A stretch of 64,000 bases of DNA from the NCBI RefSeq assembly GCF_000235365.1, contig NC_016455.1:916089-980088 (forward strand), written 5' to 3'. Both the position numbers and the translations under genes were made by a program. This DNA is from Eremothecium cymbalariae DBVPG#7215. Lineage: Eukaryota; Ascomycota; Saccharomycetes; Saccharomycetales; Saccharomycetaceae. Shown here in pieces: positions 22,101 through 31,582 of the stretch (positions are counted from its first letter, which is position 1; each line of letters begins with the position of its first letter). A model generated the notes under the pieces. The model was not told the origin of the DNA, ran no database searches, and worked only from the letters and a program-made list of their open reading frames with translations.

Positions 22101-22415
22101 ATGCGCACCATCAAACAACCTTCTATCAAATACGTAAAGCTCATTGATATTATCCCTCCGATAAGGCTTCTTACCACCACCATGAGCCTTTTTTGCCTCA
22201 CTGACCATATCATGGAAGTTACTCTTCTTAAACTTAGTCCCATACGGCAGAAGAATAAATATCTCTTCTCTGGGAATAAGCCATTGTTGCGTAATAAACC
22301 GCTTCAAATCCTCTACAGTAATAAAATACTGTATATTAGTCGAAATACACTTCCCGCTGATAGCATTCACAAGCTGTGTATTCCCATCGCCCTGATTCAT
22401 ACTCTTCAGAAACAT
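19143..22415 (-). CDS. ATG11: ATG11, scaffold for selective autophagy
   Basis: The product has 1,090 residues (S. cerevisiae 1,178). The N-terminus has the ubiquitin-like region (NAISGKCISTNIQYFI, IFILLPYG). Long coiled coils follow (about 560-860), and the C-terminal Claw-like domain ends VWYEVVAGFLEDN. The family binds cargo receptors such as Atg19 and Atg36 and recruits Atg1 and Atg9 for the Cvt pathway and pexophagy. It is convergent with TAH18 (115 bp) and divergent from MAK3. Confidence 0.94.
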   Translation of the reverse strand: MFLKSMNQGDGNTQLVNAISGKCISTNIQYFITVEDLKRFITQQWLIPREEIFILLPYGTKFKKSNFHDMVSEAKKAHGGGKKPYRRDNINELYVFDRRLFDGAHEDVQSLLGVTGRHDEMTFVKPLVSPLLDVEIMNENDGDCCYRNAVSLLTTNLGWLSALEIDVHYFHDFLRDWIEQSKSMGKCLSVVLQYLELYSFDVEKIYNSNVEFVNNIHSHGAANSWRSRYRDSLEKIDAVGREGKLSQFLSFKRLVETSEKLKELDHTLNQKFIQFRKVLSDTYESRTRISLKIQEMSQRYHEDPSNYELEDQILSNFKELAQRVKDDTHAVIDQDLEESDQRMGESPLTLIKELKSSTLPTIYTIALSLFTQASKCNESKSALKHEMVVLLGDIASTQVQIVNLKNSLLKDITKGTQNLQSFELALSKVDDLPIVYGLYLIELYRRDNWFDEVDKYYRDHHQELQGIIQKEMAYRDKWLSDFLSFTDIFKWDDDKLQLPSVFLKGSTGESKKRIKITIDMIEEYISTLSKQNFSEDSLNLLRTNLDEICKSPNILGNLGACLPSSINSEGSSQELIKGYKNRIKKLESLLHNTHFSNVNSWPSGIFNNSTLNAFQNNIASINEKLMISEYRDKDSASANISKSVERELHAQVYDLQKQLETAKEENKRIQRQWKSSRAKLLNGEDERKAYKETLSMLNAELSNLISKQENQKAEVMKLNQEFKIKLEVITKDNNRLLNDVESWKGKYNGLNNIKEDLLTNLATMENRFVKERSKFDEEIGKLQGDIDELNSINQEAVVGSPTGTELVQEETLNVKNLKEVNKRLEADIYDIFASTVVILENIGLLLSRDQDYNLQITRVKGLRKRMDQSIVNDSALLNPLMVKSSVFQEMKDLYNSIKTNQRTEDHQKLVAFLEQLYSQKLFQSSVIKRFTDVETLAKKLRKENKAKKIIIEKNSKDRITFRNLKVGDIALFLPTRGPVGSMASSISSLNSSFSSVDLSTPPPGTQSMSKTATCKTARTKSTPWAAFTASELGVRYFLKDSDDLVKGKEWFVGKIRNMEKHTVTDEAHNPYKLPDGAVWYEVVAGFLEDN

Positions 22416-22999
22416 ATAACCAACCAGAAGTCTTGTTTCAAAACATAAACCTTGTGTATATGTATTATATACAAAACAACTTTCCCAATCTTTTTAACAC
22501 TTCTTTTCAGCAAAGGGATGATAAACGTACAAATATACAAATATACAACTTCTCCAGTTTCCTTATATAAGATTAAAACCAAACCAAACTACGTTAATCA
22601 ATGTAAACTACACCGCCCACACCTCCTTTTCTTTCGCAAGAACCCAAATATAATACCAGCTAAAGCAAAATGTCGCAATGGGGGGAGGGGCGAACGAGGA
22701 GGAGAGGGTGCAAGTTGGCAGTATCAAGAAACTAGCGCATGTTGTGTGTATGTGGCCATTGTCTAAGGACGACTTACTGTTCGCCCGTTCCCGTTCCTTG
22801 TATGTAGTTTATCCCGGTAAATTGGTTACATGTTTCAGCGAAGAGTTGTTGTTATATGACTAATTAGTTTAATGTATATATGTTATTAAGCAGAGAATGA
22901 ACAGACGAACAAACGGTTAGATTCCGTAATATTGAAAATGTAGAAAGAAAATTTCCAACTTAAACAGCGAGTGGAAAAGAGAGATAGAGTAGTCAGTAG

Positions 23000-23539
23000 A
23001 TGAGCTTAGGGCAAGGGATGTTTAGGTACAAGCAGTTTGATATCAAGTCTGAAGTTCAGTTTAATGTTATCAAGAAGCTTATAGATAATGATCTTAGTGA
23101 GCCTTACTCGATCTACGTTTATCGGTACTTCTTGAATCAGTGGCCATCTTTGGCGTACCTTGCGTACGACCCAGCTGCGGATGAAGAGAATGCAGAGCCA
23201 ATTGGATGTATTGTGTGCAAGGCGGAGACACACCTTAATGTACGCCAGCGTGGATATATAGCGATGCTTGCTGTGAATAATGGGTATCGTGGCCGGGGGA
23301 TAGCCAAAAAACTAGTCACGCTTGCAATCGAAGAGATGATTAGACAAGGGTGCGATGAAATCATGCTCGAGACGGAGTGCAGCAATGAGGTGGCACTACA
23401 TCTTTACGAATCTATGGGATTTCTCAGGCTCAAACGAATGTTTAGATATTACTTGAACCAGGGTGATGCGTTCAAGCTAATTTTGCCAATTAACAAAAAG
23501 AGTTGTATAAGGAGCACCTTCTTAGGCACACAGATATAG
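23000..23539 (+). CDS. MAK3: MAK3/NAA30, catalytic subunit of NatC N-terminal acetyltransferase
   Basis: The product has 179 residues (S. cerevisiae 176). It is a single GNAT domain; the acetyl-CoA-binding segment YRGRGI is at about 96-101. The SEPYSIYVYRYFLNQWP segment and LHLYESMGFLRLKRMFRYYLN are characteristic of Naa30. It acetylates N-termini of the Met-Leu, Met-Ile and Met-Phe type, together with Mak10 and Mak31. It is convergent with POL30. Confidence 0.96.
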   Translation: MSLGQGMFRYKQFDIKSEVQFNVIKKLIDNDLSEPYSIYVYRYFLNQWPSLAYLAYDPAADEENAEPIGCIVCKAETHLNVRQRGYIAMLAVNNGYRGRGIAKKLVTLAIEEMIRQGCDEIMLETECSNEVALHLYESMGFLRLKRMFRYYLNQGDAFKLILPINKKSCIRSTFLGTQI

Positions 23540-23632
23540 TTTAGATATGGTTTTCTTTTTGGGAAGGGTTCTAGTATATATGTTGTCTCCTTTTTTAGAA
23601 ATACAGGGGTAGAAAAGTTTTACTGTATAATG

Positions 23633-23657
23633 TATATATATATATATATATATATAT
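23633..23657. repeat. (TA)n microsatellite between MAK3 and POL30
   Basis: A run of about 12 TA dinucleotides lies between two convergent genes, in the probable 3' UTR overlap. Confidence 0.85.
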
Positions 23658-23670
23658 CTGTGATGCAATA

Positions 23671-24450
23671 TCATTCCTCTTCGTTGAATTTTGGAGCCAA
23701 AAAGTACTGTAGTTGTCCAGCACCATCCAAGTTAAACTGGAATAAAGCGGGCGTTTCCGCCGAAAGCTTGATTGTAATGGAAGTAGATAAAGAAGTAGCT
23801 TTGATGATGTCCAGCAAATACTTGGACCCAAAGGTCAAATCGACGGGTTTCTCTAGTTCCACTTTCACAGAATCCTCTGGCTTCTCCACATCGGTCCTAG
23901 GCTTCACAACCACCGAACCGGAGCCAAAATCGCCCTCGGAAATGAATTTGATCGTCTCTTTAGTAACCACAATATTCAAGGAGTCACTCAATTGGTTCAA
24001 ATCCCTGATGATCTTGGCAAACTCCGTAGAGGGCATGTGAATCGTCGTGTCGTAGTCGATCTGATCGATTTCCAAAAAATCGGCATCGATTTCCATCAAC
24101 TTGAGAGAATACTCACTAATCCGGTCCCTCTTGGTATCCTCAAACAAGACCAGCATATTGTCAGGGGAATCTTCAGCAACCAACGTCAAACTATCCTCAT
24201 TGGCCCCGCAACGCAAAATCTTACCCAACGAATTCAAATCAACCCCCAGAGTAACAGCCCTGTCAGACCTATACTCCTCGAACGCATCCGGAGTGATCAC
24301 TAGAGAAACCAAAAGAACACGCGAGTCATCCACTGCCTGAGCTGCAATCCCCTTCTCTGAACAATTAAAATTTACCAGCTGAACACAGTCCTTTAGCCCA
24401 TCAATGATCTTCTTGAAAAACGAAGACTGTTGAAACTTAGCCTCTAACAT
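23671..24450 (-). CDS. POL30: POL30, PCNA sliding clamp
   Basis: The product has 259 residues (S. cerevisiae 258) and is typical PCNA: MLEAKF start, RDRISEYSLKLMEID near the centre, interdomain region and C-terminus LAPKFNEEE. It acts as a homotrimeric clamp for DNA polymerases delta and epsilon and as a repair platform. An in-frame ATG 18 codons upstream (24504) would add a basic segment absent from PCNAs, so it was rejected as the start. Two ACGCGT boxes lie about 190-215 bp upstream. Confidence 0.97.
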   Translation of the reverse strand: MLEAKFQQSSFFKKIIDGLKDCVQLVNFNCSEKGIAAQAVDDSRVLLVSLVITPDAFEEYRSDRAVTLGVDLNSLGKILRCGANEDSLTLVAEDSPDNMLVLFEDTKRDRISEYSLKLMEIDADFLEIDQIDYDTTIHMPSTEFAKIIRDLNQLSDSLNIVVTKETIKFISEGDFGSGSVVVKPRTDVEKPEDSVKVELEKPVDLTFGSKYLLDIIKATSLSTSITIKLSAETPALFQFNLDGAGQLQYFLAPKFNEEE

Positions 24451-24641
24451 ACTACCGGGATTGAACTCTCTCTTTTTCTTTGCGTCTCTTCTCCTAGGTA
24501 GCACCTATCCTAACATGCAACACCTATATATAAGATATATTCCCTGACACACACACATATATATAGGATAGAATAGCGGGAAGCCTCAATTTTTTTCACG
24601 GTGAAACTTGGCCAGCTTTTATACCGAGAAGAAAGCGAAAA

Positions 24642-24666
24642 ACGCGTGAACAAGCGGGGGACGCGT
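24642..24666. promoter_or_regulatory. POL30: Two MluI cell-cycle boxes (MBF sites) upstream of POL30
   Basis: ACGCGT occurs at 24642-24647 and 24661-24666. This is the established site for the Mbp1/Swi6 factor that drives G1/S transcription of replication genes, including POL30 in S. cerevisiae. Confidence 0.8.
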
Positions 24667-24876
24667 TTTCATCTTGCAGCTGCTCATCGTTGCGTGAAGC
24701 CTTGCGATGTTCAAGTGAATCCAACTAATGCCATGCCGATGAGCTAGCTAAAGATGGAATTAAACGACATATACATATACATACATATATATGCGACTTA
24801 GTAATACACGAGAAACACGGCCGCTGTTGGGACGGCCGGTATATAAGATAACGGGTGGGTCAGACGTTATCTCTCG

Positions 24877-24903
24877 ACACACACACACACACACACACAC
24901 ACA
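24877..24903. repeat. (AC)n microsatellite
   Basis: About 13 uninterrupted AC dinucleotides. Confidence 0.9.
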
Positions 24904-25403
24904 TAAAGAGAGGTAGTATATTAAAGAGACAAGAGAAAAACGATATGTGGGGGCTGTCATGATCACGAGACAGAGAGAGAATCAACGAGACTCAACGCCA
25001 ATTATATTTTAACTTTTTTCTTTTATTTCTATTCTATTTGAAGTTTCTGCCGTCGCCGTCGCCGTTGTCTTTTCCTGTGGTCCTCTTTCCCCATGGTGGA
25101 GAAAGACAGATCAGAGATCGGAGCATCTATCGAATTGACTCAATAATAGTATTAGTAATAGTAGTATTCAGTATTAGTATAAACACCCAATTACCCTAGC
25201 AAAAGCAGAGAATAATAAAATAATAAGTACAATGAATGGGAGAACCTTTCAAAAATAGTCTCAGAAACAGACACACACACAGAAAAAATGATAAAAAATA
25301 AATCCACATTTCATTGATAGTAAGTAAGAATAAAAAATAAAAATAAAAAAACTAGATGCGCTACAGTAACTGACGCTAGTGGAAGCGGTGGTGACGACGA
25401 TGA

Positions 25404-25455
25404 TAGTAGTAGTAGTAGTAGTAGCAGTAGTAGTAGCAGTAGCAGTAGCAGCAGC
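25404..25455. repeat. (GTA/GCA)n trinucleotide repeat in the NHP6 3' flank
   Basis: An imperfect run of AGT and AGC triplets begins about 30 bp beyond the NHP6 stop codon on its 3' side. Confidence 0.85.
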
Positions 25456-25483
25456 CCCTAAAACACACAGCAAAACAATAAAA

Positions 25484-25768
25484 TCAGGCAGCCTTGGTAG
25501 CATTGTACAACTCCTTCTCCGACTCATACCTCTTCTTGTCCGCCTCCGCCTTCGCCTCATAGGGCTGCTTTTCGTCATCAGACAACGCCTTCCACTTCTC
25601 ACCAAGCACTCTACCCACCTGACCAAACGAAATACCAGGGTTCTCTGCGCGAACTATGTCTCTGTTTTCATTGGCAAAAAACATATACGCAGACATCGCT
25701 CTCTTTGGAGCGTTTGGGTCCTTCTTCTTTCTTTGGGTCCTCTTTTTAGTAGCAGTAGCGGCAGCCAT
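25484..25768 (-). CDS. NHP6: NHP6, HMG-box chromatin protein
   Basis: The product has 94 residues (S. cerevisiae Nhp6A 93). A basic N-terminal tail ([15 protein letters not shown]) is followed by one HMG box ([33 protein letters not shown]). It bends DNA non-specifically and works with FACT and SWI/SNF. This is the single counterpart of the S. cerevisiae paralogues NHP6A (YPR052C) and NHP6B (YBR089C-A). Both sets of neighbours occur here (MAK3 and POL30), as expected for an unduplicated genome. Confidence 0.96.
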   Translation of the reverse strand: MAAATATKKRTQRKKKDPNAPKRAMSAYMFFANENRDIVRAENPGISFGQVGRVLGEKWKALSDDEKQPYEAKAEADKKRYESEKELYNATKAA

Positions 25769-27048
25769 TGTTGTAATATGATAATATGATAATATAATAC
25801 TCCTCGATCCGTTTGTATCTCTGGCACGAACTTTGTCTTCAGTTCTTTTTTTCTTCCTGGCGGTTCTCTCTCACACTCTTAATTTTTTTTCTCCTAAAGC
25901 TTTCTTTAAGAGTCTTCCAAGATCTTTTGTAATAAAAATCGTTAGTTTCGCTGTTTTTGATTCCACAAGCCGGAAATGACTAATAATAAACAAACAAAAG
26001 AAAACCCCTGTGGAGAGGGGGTGGGAGCCCACGCATCATAAACCAATTGAATCGGTTTTTTGCTGTTTTCTTGCTTTGCGCAGCCCGGAACGCTTTGTTT
26101 GAGTGCCCAGGCCGCAGACGAACGGAAAGGAAAGCAACCAACGTACACTGTGGAGATCGTGCAGTCAAATTCACCGGTGGTGCATTTGACTGGCAGCATG
26201 TGCCGGACGACGTCCCCACTGCGTGTACGCTGTCCAATGATCATAGAACCCACCGTCCTTCTGGCCGCGACGCGACGCGACACTTTTTCAGGAACTGCTG
26301 GCGCGTCTTTTTTCCTCCGCGTCGTGACGCGTCGCGACGCGTAACGACAGCTGTCGTAGGACACGACACTGGCGACTGTTCCCCGCGGCAGCGCAGCGGC
26401 GGTGCCGGAGGCGTCGTCGTGTGTGGAATAAAACTGGGGCGGCACGTGAGCTGAGCGCGCCAGCGTTGGCTGCCCGTTGGCGCCGGCCTAGGCAGACGGG
26501 CGAAAAACGGCACCCCGCGTATCGCAGGGTGGAAACGAGCACAATGATTGCAAAGTGGGCGCGTTAGCCCAAAGTCTGGTACACATGCGTTGTTTTGCGC
26601 TCGTGTGTTGCTGTTTTTCTTCTGTCTCTGTTTGTTTGTTGTTGTGTGAGGCGGACGTAGTCTGTTTCAACGTCCTGCAGAAAAAAAATTTCGCACATAC
26701 TTAGTGTTGTTTATTGTGTGTTGTGTTGTCTGGTGCACCTATACAAACTATATAGTAAGTACTAAGTACTTTAAAAGTATAGTGCCTCTTCCTTGTAGCA
26801 TATATAGTGAAAAGCTGTGAAGCGCGGGTGGCGCTCCGGCGGCGTGAAAAGTAGGGGGTAAACAGAGCGGAAAAAATTTTCTCGTCACGGGTTGGGGGGT
26901 GGGTTCTGGGTGATGTCGGTGCGGGTAACGGCTGGCGCGAGGTGGTTTGTTGGCCGTGCCCGCTGCGCGGGCACGGCGGTGGGTTGCGTGTGGTGTGGTG
27001 TACGGATTGTGTCGTATGTATGGACAACTGAGTAGGTTTCGCGGTGTT
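25769..27048. other. Long GC-rich intergenic region upstream of NHP6
   Basis: About 26,080-26,560 is far more GC-rich than the window average and rich in CpG. ACGCG/CGCGT words cluster at 26,268-26,341, with two full ACGCGT boxes around 26,328-26,341. Several open frames exist on both strands but begin at non-ATG codons or have shuffled Arg/Pro/Thr-rich composition, so none is accepted as a gene. The region may be part of the NHP6 promoter, an unrecognised structured RNA, or foreign or decayed DNA. Confidence 0.5.
26953..26977. repeat. Perfect GC-rich hairpin (11-bp stem, 3-nt loop)
   Basis: GCCGTGCCCGC and GCGGGCACGGC flank TGC. The stem is perfect and lies 71 bp upstream of the tRNA-Ile-like sequence. 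Confidence 0.85.
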
Positions 27049-27121
27049 GGTTTCTTGGCCCAGTTGGTTAGGCACGGTGCTAATAACGCGGGGATCAGCG
27101 GTTCGATCCCGGTATGGACCA
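27049..27121 (+). pseudogene. tRNA-Ile(AAU)-like sequence, probably decayed
   Basis: The 73 bases follow yeast tRNA-Ile(AAU) closely: D-arm GCCCAGTTGGTTA, anticodon loop CTAATAA, B box GGTTCGATCC. Pairing is damaged in three stems: C6/T67 in the acceptor stem (with two G-T pairs beside it), G28/G42 in the anticodon stem and G50/G64 in the T stem. One D-loop base is missing relative to S. cerevisiae. No run of four or more T follows within about 170 bp, so a Pol III terminator is lacking. It is most likely a tRNA pseudogene; a functional but divergent gene cannot be fully excluded. Confidence 0.65.
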
Positions 27122-27364
27122 CATGTTTGTGTCGATGTGACAGTACGGCACGATGTGACATCATGGCTGGTGTGGCGGTATAACTTCATAGCATGGCCTG
27201 CCGTGTTCTATCCTTGGACCAATGTTGCCTCGTATATGATTAACTTATCAAGTATGCAAGTTATGTGGGAAGGTAGATAGGATAGCTAAGTGGCAGATTT
27301 TTGGGATCGGTAAAAAACAAGAACAAGGTAGATATACAAATAAACAGAAGTAAAAAAAGTTTTA

Positions 27365-28537
27365 TTAACGTCTTCTCGAAAGGGTGCCGCTGCGGAATGG
27401 CTGGTATGAGTTGTAGTTTCTGTGTGGCAGGTCGTTCTGGTACGGGGCTGGCGGAGCGTATCGAGATGTATTTATGTTTTGGTTGTAGCGCGAGGTATTG
27501 GCGGTTCCTCCTCCTCCTCGGGGGAAGTCCAACGGATGCTTTCTTCTTTTTTTGGGTGGTTGTAGAAGCTTACCCTTTGATGCTGGGGTGGGAAGGCTAT
27601 TCTTGTTGCTTTGGGGTGTCGTGGCTGTCGAATTGTATCGGGAATATCCGTTGCTGTTGCCATCCTGCCATCTGCTTTTTTTATTGTTCTTGTTTTTGGG
27701 GTTGTAGTGGACTTCTTCCACCTCATAATCATCGTAGTTGATGGCGTACTTGTCTTCTTCCTCTCGTTCCCCCTCGTAGTCGTAGTCGTCTTGGTCGTCG
27801 CGGGTCTCCCTAGCGGGTCGATGCCCAAAGGGTCCATTCTGCGACTGCGGCTGCACATAGCCGTAGGACGCTCTGCTTTCTCTCTTCAGCTTCGACAGAT
27901 AGGAAAAGTATTCTCGTCTCAGCTCGCTGGCTAAGTTGTCACCAGAGAATGCGCTGCCGTCATCGTTAGGCACACGCGACGAGCGTTCGATTGGGCAGTC
28001 ATCGCCAAAATGGCCCTTGCCCGCACAGTTGTAACAGTATATCTTGTGGCTGGGTAGGACTCTCTTCTGGGAGGAGCCTAGCAAGCAGTAGCTCCTCCAT
28101 ATGCTGGGACACCGGTCTCTGGAGTGTTTCTTACTGTTGCATAGAGTGCAAAAGATCCGTTTCCATTTCTGAGGACAGTGCTGCCTGTAGTGCCCACTTT
28201 CATTACAATGCGAACACCGCATAGTCCGGGGACAGTGCTGTGAATAGTGATCGTCCATCGACCCACAATAAGAACATATCACATGTGGGCAGTTCTTCTT
28301 TATATGACCTCTCTGAGAACAGTTCTTGCACTTCGGCTCCTCCTCTCTGATCCCATCCTCGTTGTCATCAACAGCAAAATACCTTCCGTGGCCTCGTAGG
28401 TTTCTCAACAGTTCTGGATCATTATCAACCTCCTCTATTGATGGTGCTACAAGCTTCTCTTCGTCCTTGAATGATGGCAACTTATCCTTATAAAAGGGTA
28501 GCCCATCATGCGATTCAATCTCCGACAATGCACTCAT
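27365..28537 (-). CDS. AIR1: AIR1, zinc-knuckle RNA-binding subunit of TRAMP
   Basis: The product has 390 residues from the ATG at 28537; the frame extends nine codons further to a TTG, which was not used. Five CCHC zinc knuckles occupy roughly residues 65-185 (CKNCSQRGHIKKNC, CSYCGSMDDHYSQHC, CSHCNESGHYRQHC, CTLCNSKKHSRDRC, CYNCAGKGHFGDDC). The low-complexity C-terminal tail is basic and Asn/Arg-rich. The TRAMP complex (Trf4/5, Air1/2, Mtr4) polyadenylates aberrant nuclear RNAs for exosome decay. The divergent neighbour THS1 is as at S. cerevisiae YIL079C (AIR1)/YIL078W. S. cerevisiae AIR2 is the second copy. Confidence 0.92.
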   Translation of the reverse strand: MSALSEIESHDGLPFYKDKLPSFKDEEKLVAPSIEEVDNDPELLRNLRGHGRYFAVDDNEDGIREEEPKCKNCSQRGHIKKNCPHVICSYCGSMDDHYSQHCPRTMRCSHCNESGHYRQHCPQKWKRIFCTLCNSKKHSRDRCPSIWRSYCLLGSSQKRVLPSHKIYCYNCAGKGHFGDDCPIERSSRVPNDDGSAFSGDNLASELRREYFSYLSKLKRESRASYGYVQPQSQNGPFGHRPARETRDDQDDYDYEGEREEEDKYAINYDDYEVEEVHYNPKNKNNKKSRWQDGNSNGYSRYNSTATTPQSNKNSLPTPASKGKLLQPPKKRRKHPLDFPRGGGGTANTSRYNQNINTSRYAPPAPYQNDLPHRNYNSYQPFRSGTLSRRR

Positions 28538-29194
28538 ATCTATATATCCTCTCCACAGTAACAACTAACGTCTCCTTGAAGCCTTTTGATCTATATTTCC
28601 CCGCTGTTTTGTTGTTTTGTTGTTTTGTTGTTGTTTGTCATGAGAATGCTTGTCCATCTCTTAACATTAAAATTTTTAACGCAGAAAACGACTAATTACA
28701 ATATTCTGATGATGTACAGTGTAAACTAAGATAACCGCCGCAAATAGTGAGAGCCACGTCGTGCATACGCCTCTGTATGCATTCATATGCAACATCAATA
28801 ACATTACTGTAGACTGAAGGATGTGCCAACCTCACCCAAGCAATGAATCTTGACCAGAGATATTGAACGGACAATTCTACTACTAGCAATTTGTACCATG
28901 GGTTTGTGTATAACAAGTATCAAAGTAAAGAGCATAAGAAACCACCACACAGTGTCACTCCAGCTACGCATTGAACATGGCCATAGTGGCCTATATATAC
29001 ATATATATTGTGCTATGTTCTACTGCATGTAGGTTTGAGAAAGCATCATCTAGCTGACAAAATTTTTTTTTCACCAGGAAAAATGTACGCACTTCTATTC
29101 ATTTATTATTTGAAATATTATCGTTATACATTAGACATATATATGCAATCTCTGAGTCTCTCTCTCTGCCTTAATAAAGTAATTCTATAAAGTT
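28538..29194. other. AIR1-THS1 divergent intergenic region
   Basis: It carries a TTGTT-type low-complexity tract at 28606-28638 and TATATA elements near 28990. Nothing else is recognised. Confidence 0.5.
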
Positions 29195-31372
29195 ATGAGC
29201 GTTGAGCAAGCTATAAAGCAAGTCGACGACTTGTCCTTAAAACATCCAGACAAGAAGAAGGATAAGAAGCAGTCTAAGCAAGGTTTGTTGTACTTGGACC
29301 CAGAACCACATTTCATTGAAGAGAGAATCGCTTTATTTGAACAGTTAAGGAAGGAGTATGATGAGAAGGTTGCTGCTATGCCTCGTGCTCCGATTACTGT
29401 TGTTTTGAAGGATGGGTCAAAGAAGGAGGCAGTTGCTTGGGAGACCACACCAATGAATATTGCACAGCAGATTGCGAAATCGTTTGCGGAAAGACAATGT
29501 ATTTCCAAGGTAAACGGAGAGTTATGGGATTTGGATAGGCCGTTGGAAGGTGTCGCCGGTGATGAGATTAAGTTAGCCTTTTTTGATTTCGACTCTGAAG
29601 ACGGTAGGAAGGTTTTCTGGCATTCTTCTGCACATGTTTTGGGGGAGGCTTGTGAGTGCAACTTGGGTGCTCATATCTGTTTGGGGCCTCCCACTAATGA
29701 TGGTTTCTTCTACGAGTTTGCTTGCAAGGATTCTTTGGATTCAGAAGCTCCAGAAAGAACGGTTTCCCAAGCAGATTTCCCAAACTTGGAAGGTGTGGCC
29801 AAAAATGTCATCAAGGAAAAACAAAAGTTTGAAAGATTGGTTATGTCCAAGGAGGATTTGCTGAAGATGTTCAAGTATTCAAAGTATAAAACTTACCTGG
29901 TTCAAACGAAGGTTCCAGACGGGGGTTCCACTACTGTGTACAGATGTGGTAAGTTGATCGATCTATGTATTGGGCCTCACATTCCACATACTGGTCGTAT
30001 CAAGGCTTTCAAGTTGTTAAAGAACTCCTCTTGCTACTTCTTGGGTGAATCCGATAATGATTCTTTACAGAGAGTCTACGGTATCTCCTTTCCTGACAAG
30101 AAGTTGATGGATGCACACTTGAAGTTTTTAGCGGAAGCCGCAATGAGAGACCACAGGAGGATCGGCAAAGAGCAGGAATTGTTTATGTTTAATGAAATGT
30201 CTCCAGGTTCGTGCTTTTGGCTTCCACATGGTACCAGAATCTACAACACGTTGGTTGACTTGTTGAGAACGGAGTACCGTAGGAGAGGTTACGAAGAAGT
30301 CATTACTCCTAACATGTACAATTCGAAGTTATGGGAAACCTCTGGTCACTGGGCTAACTACAAAGAAAACATGTTTACTTTCGAGGTCGAGAAGGAATCA
30401 TTTGGTTTGAAACCAATGAACTGCCCGGGTCATTGTGTTATGTTTAAATCTCGTGAACGTTCGTACAGGGAGCTACCATGGAGAGTTGCAGACTTTGGTG
30501 TCATTCACAGAAATGAATTCTCTGGTGCGCTATCTGGGTTGACCCGTGTTAGAAGGTTCCAGCAGGATGATGCCCATATTTTCTGTACCCAGGACCAAAT
30601 TGAGACCGAAATAGAGAATATCTTTGACTTTTTGAAGTTTGTTTATGGTGTTTTTGGCTTTGAGTTTAAGATGGAGTTGTCTACCAGACCAGAGAACTAT
30701 GTTGGTGATTTAGAAACCTGGAATAATGCAGAAGCCAAATTGGCGGCCGCATTGAATAATTGGGGCGGTAACTGGGAGTTGAACCCAGGCGACGGTGCAT
30801 TTTACGGTCCAAAGATTGATATTATGATCTCTGATGCCTTGAAGAGATGGCACCAATGTGCAACTATTCAATTGGACTTCCAGCTACCAAATAGATTTGA
30901 ATTAGAGTTCAAGGCTAAGAGCAATGATGAAAGTGAAGGATATGAGAGACCTGTTATGATTCATCGTGCAATCTTAGGTTCCGTGGAAAGAATGACTGCC
31001 ATTTTGACTGAACATTTTGCTGGTAAATGGCCATTCTGGCTGTCTCCACGTCAAATCTTGGTTGTTCCGGTTGGTGTGAAGTACCAGGAATATGCCCAAA
31101 AGGTTAGAGACCAAATGGTCGAAGCCGGGTTCTACGCTGATGCTGATTTGGGTTCTAACACATTGCAAAAGAAGGTTAGATCTGGTCAATTATTGAAGTA
31201 TAACTTCATTTTTATTGTTGGTGAACAGGAAATGTTGGAAGAATCTGTTAATGTCAGAAACAGAGACATTACAGACTTACAAGGAAAGAACGAAACTATT
31301 AAGGTTGAAGCAGTTTTGAAACAATTGTATAAATTGAAAGAAGAAAGAAGACCAGACAACGTTTTGAACTGA
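29195..31372 (+). CDS. THS1: THS1, cytosolic threonyl-tRNA synthetase
   Basis: The product has 725 residues (S. cerevisiae 734). The order is N-terminal extension, TGS domain (about 65-130), the editing/SAD region with [12 protein letters not shown], the class II catalytic core ([10 protein letters not shown] at about 408, motif 2 region [14 protein letters not shown], motif 3 [13 protein letters not shown]) and the anticodon-binding domain (QILVVPVG). Lys is mostly AAG and Leu mostly TTG. This bias fits high expression and differs from most neighbours. Confidence 0.97.
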   Translation: MSVEQAIKQVDDLSLKHPDKKKDKKQSKQGLLYLDPEPHFIEERIALFEQLRKEYDEKVAAMPRAPITVVLKDGSKKEAVAWETTPMNIAQQIAKSFAERQCISKVNGELWDLDRPLEGVAGDEIKLAFFDFDSEDGRKVFWHSSAHVLGEACECNLGAHICLGPPTNDGFFYEFACKDSLDSEAPERTVSQADFPNLEGVAKNVIKEKQKFERLVMSKEDLLKMFKYSKYKTYLVQTKVPDGGSTTVYRCGKLIDLCIGPHIPHTGRIKAFKLLKNSSCYFLGESDNDSLQRVYGISFPDKKLMDAHLKFLAEAAMRDHRRIGKEQELFMFNEMSPGSCFWLPHGTRIYNTLVDLLRTEYRRRGYEEVITPNMYNSKLWETSGHWANYKENMFTFEVEKESFGLKPMNCPGHCVMFKSRERSYRELPWRVADFGVIHRNEFSGALSGLTRVRRFQQDDAHIFCTQDQIETEIENIFDFLKFVYGVFGFEFKMELSTRPENYVGDLETWNNAEAKLAAALNNWGGNWELNPGDGAFYGPKIDIMISDALKRWHQCATIQLDFQLPNRFELEFKAKSNDESEGYERPVMIHRAILGSVERMTAILTEHFAGKWPFWLSPRQILVVPVGVKYQEYAQKVRDQMVEAGFYADADLGSNTLQKKVRSGQLLKYNFIFIVGEQEMLEESVNVRNRDITDLQGKNETIKVEAVLKQLYKLKEERRPDNVLN

Positions 31373-31582
31373 TTTGATCTAAAATATCATTCCCAATTCT
31401 ATCATGTGCTGTGGTTAAAGTTTTGCGTACATCTTGTTAACTAGGAGGTGAATGCACCTATCATTTTACTATTGATTTCTTAGTTAACAATATCGATATT
31501 TCACCAGTCCTGAAATGTATATATTGAATTTACTGCATATATATATATAACCAAAAAAATTTTCTGCTGCGATTTAAACAAC

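Larger units (their letters stand above)
24667..25483. other. Long intergenic stretch between POL30 promoter and NHP6 3' end
   Basis: No gene is recognised. It contains a GC-rich inverted repeat (CGGCCG ... CGGCCG around 24819-24838), a TATAAG-like motif near 24841, a CA repeat, a CCGTCGCCGTCGCCG tract near 25050 and low-complexity purine or TA-rich stretches. It is longer than needed for two flanking UTRs, so an unrecognised non-coding RNA is possible but not shown. Confidence 0.4.

Noticed and set aside
22678..22863. 61-codon ATG frame in the ATG11-MAK3 divergent region.
   Set aside because: No recognisable family, no codon bias and a position inside a normal divergent promoter.
24451..24504. 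In-frame N-terminal extension of PCNA by 18 residues.
   Set aside because: PCNA starts at MLEAKF throughout the family. The extension is basic low-complexity sequence and would obstruct the clamp N-terminus.
26047..27189. Several open frames of 80-160 codons on both strands of the GC-rich region.
   Set aside because: GC-rich DNA lacks stop codons by chance. The longest ones begin at non-ATG codons or overlap the tRNA-like sequence, and the composition is shuffled Arg/Pro/Thr with no domain.
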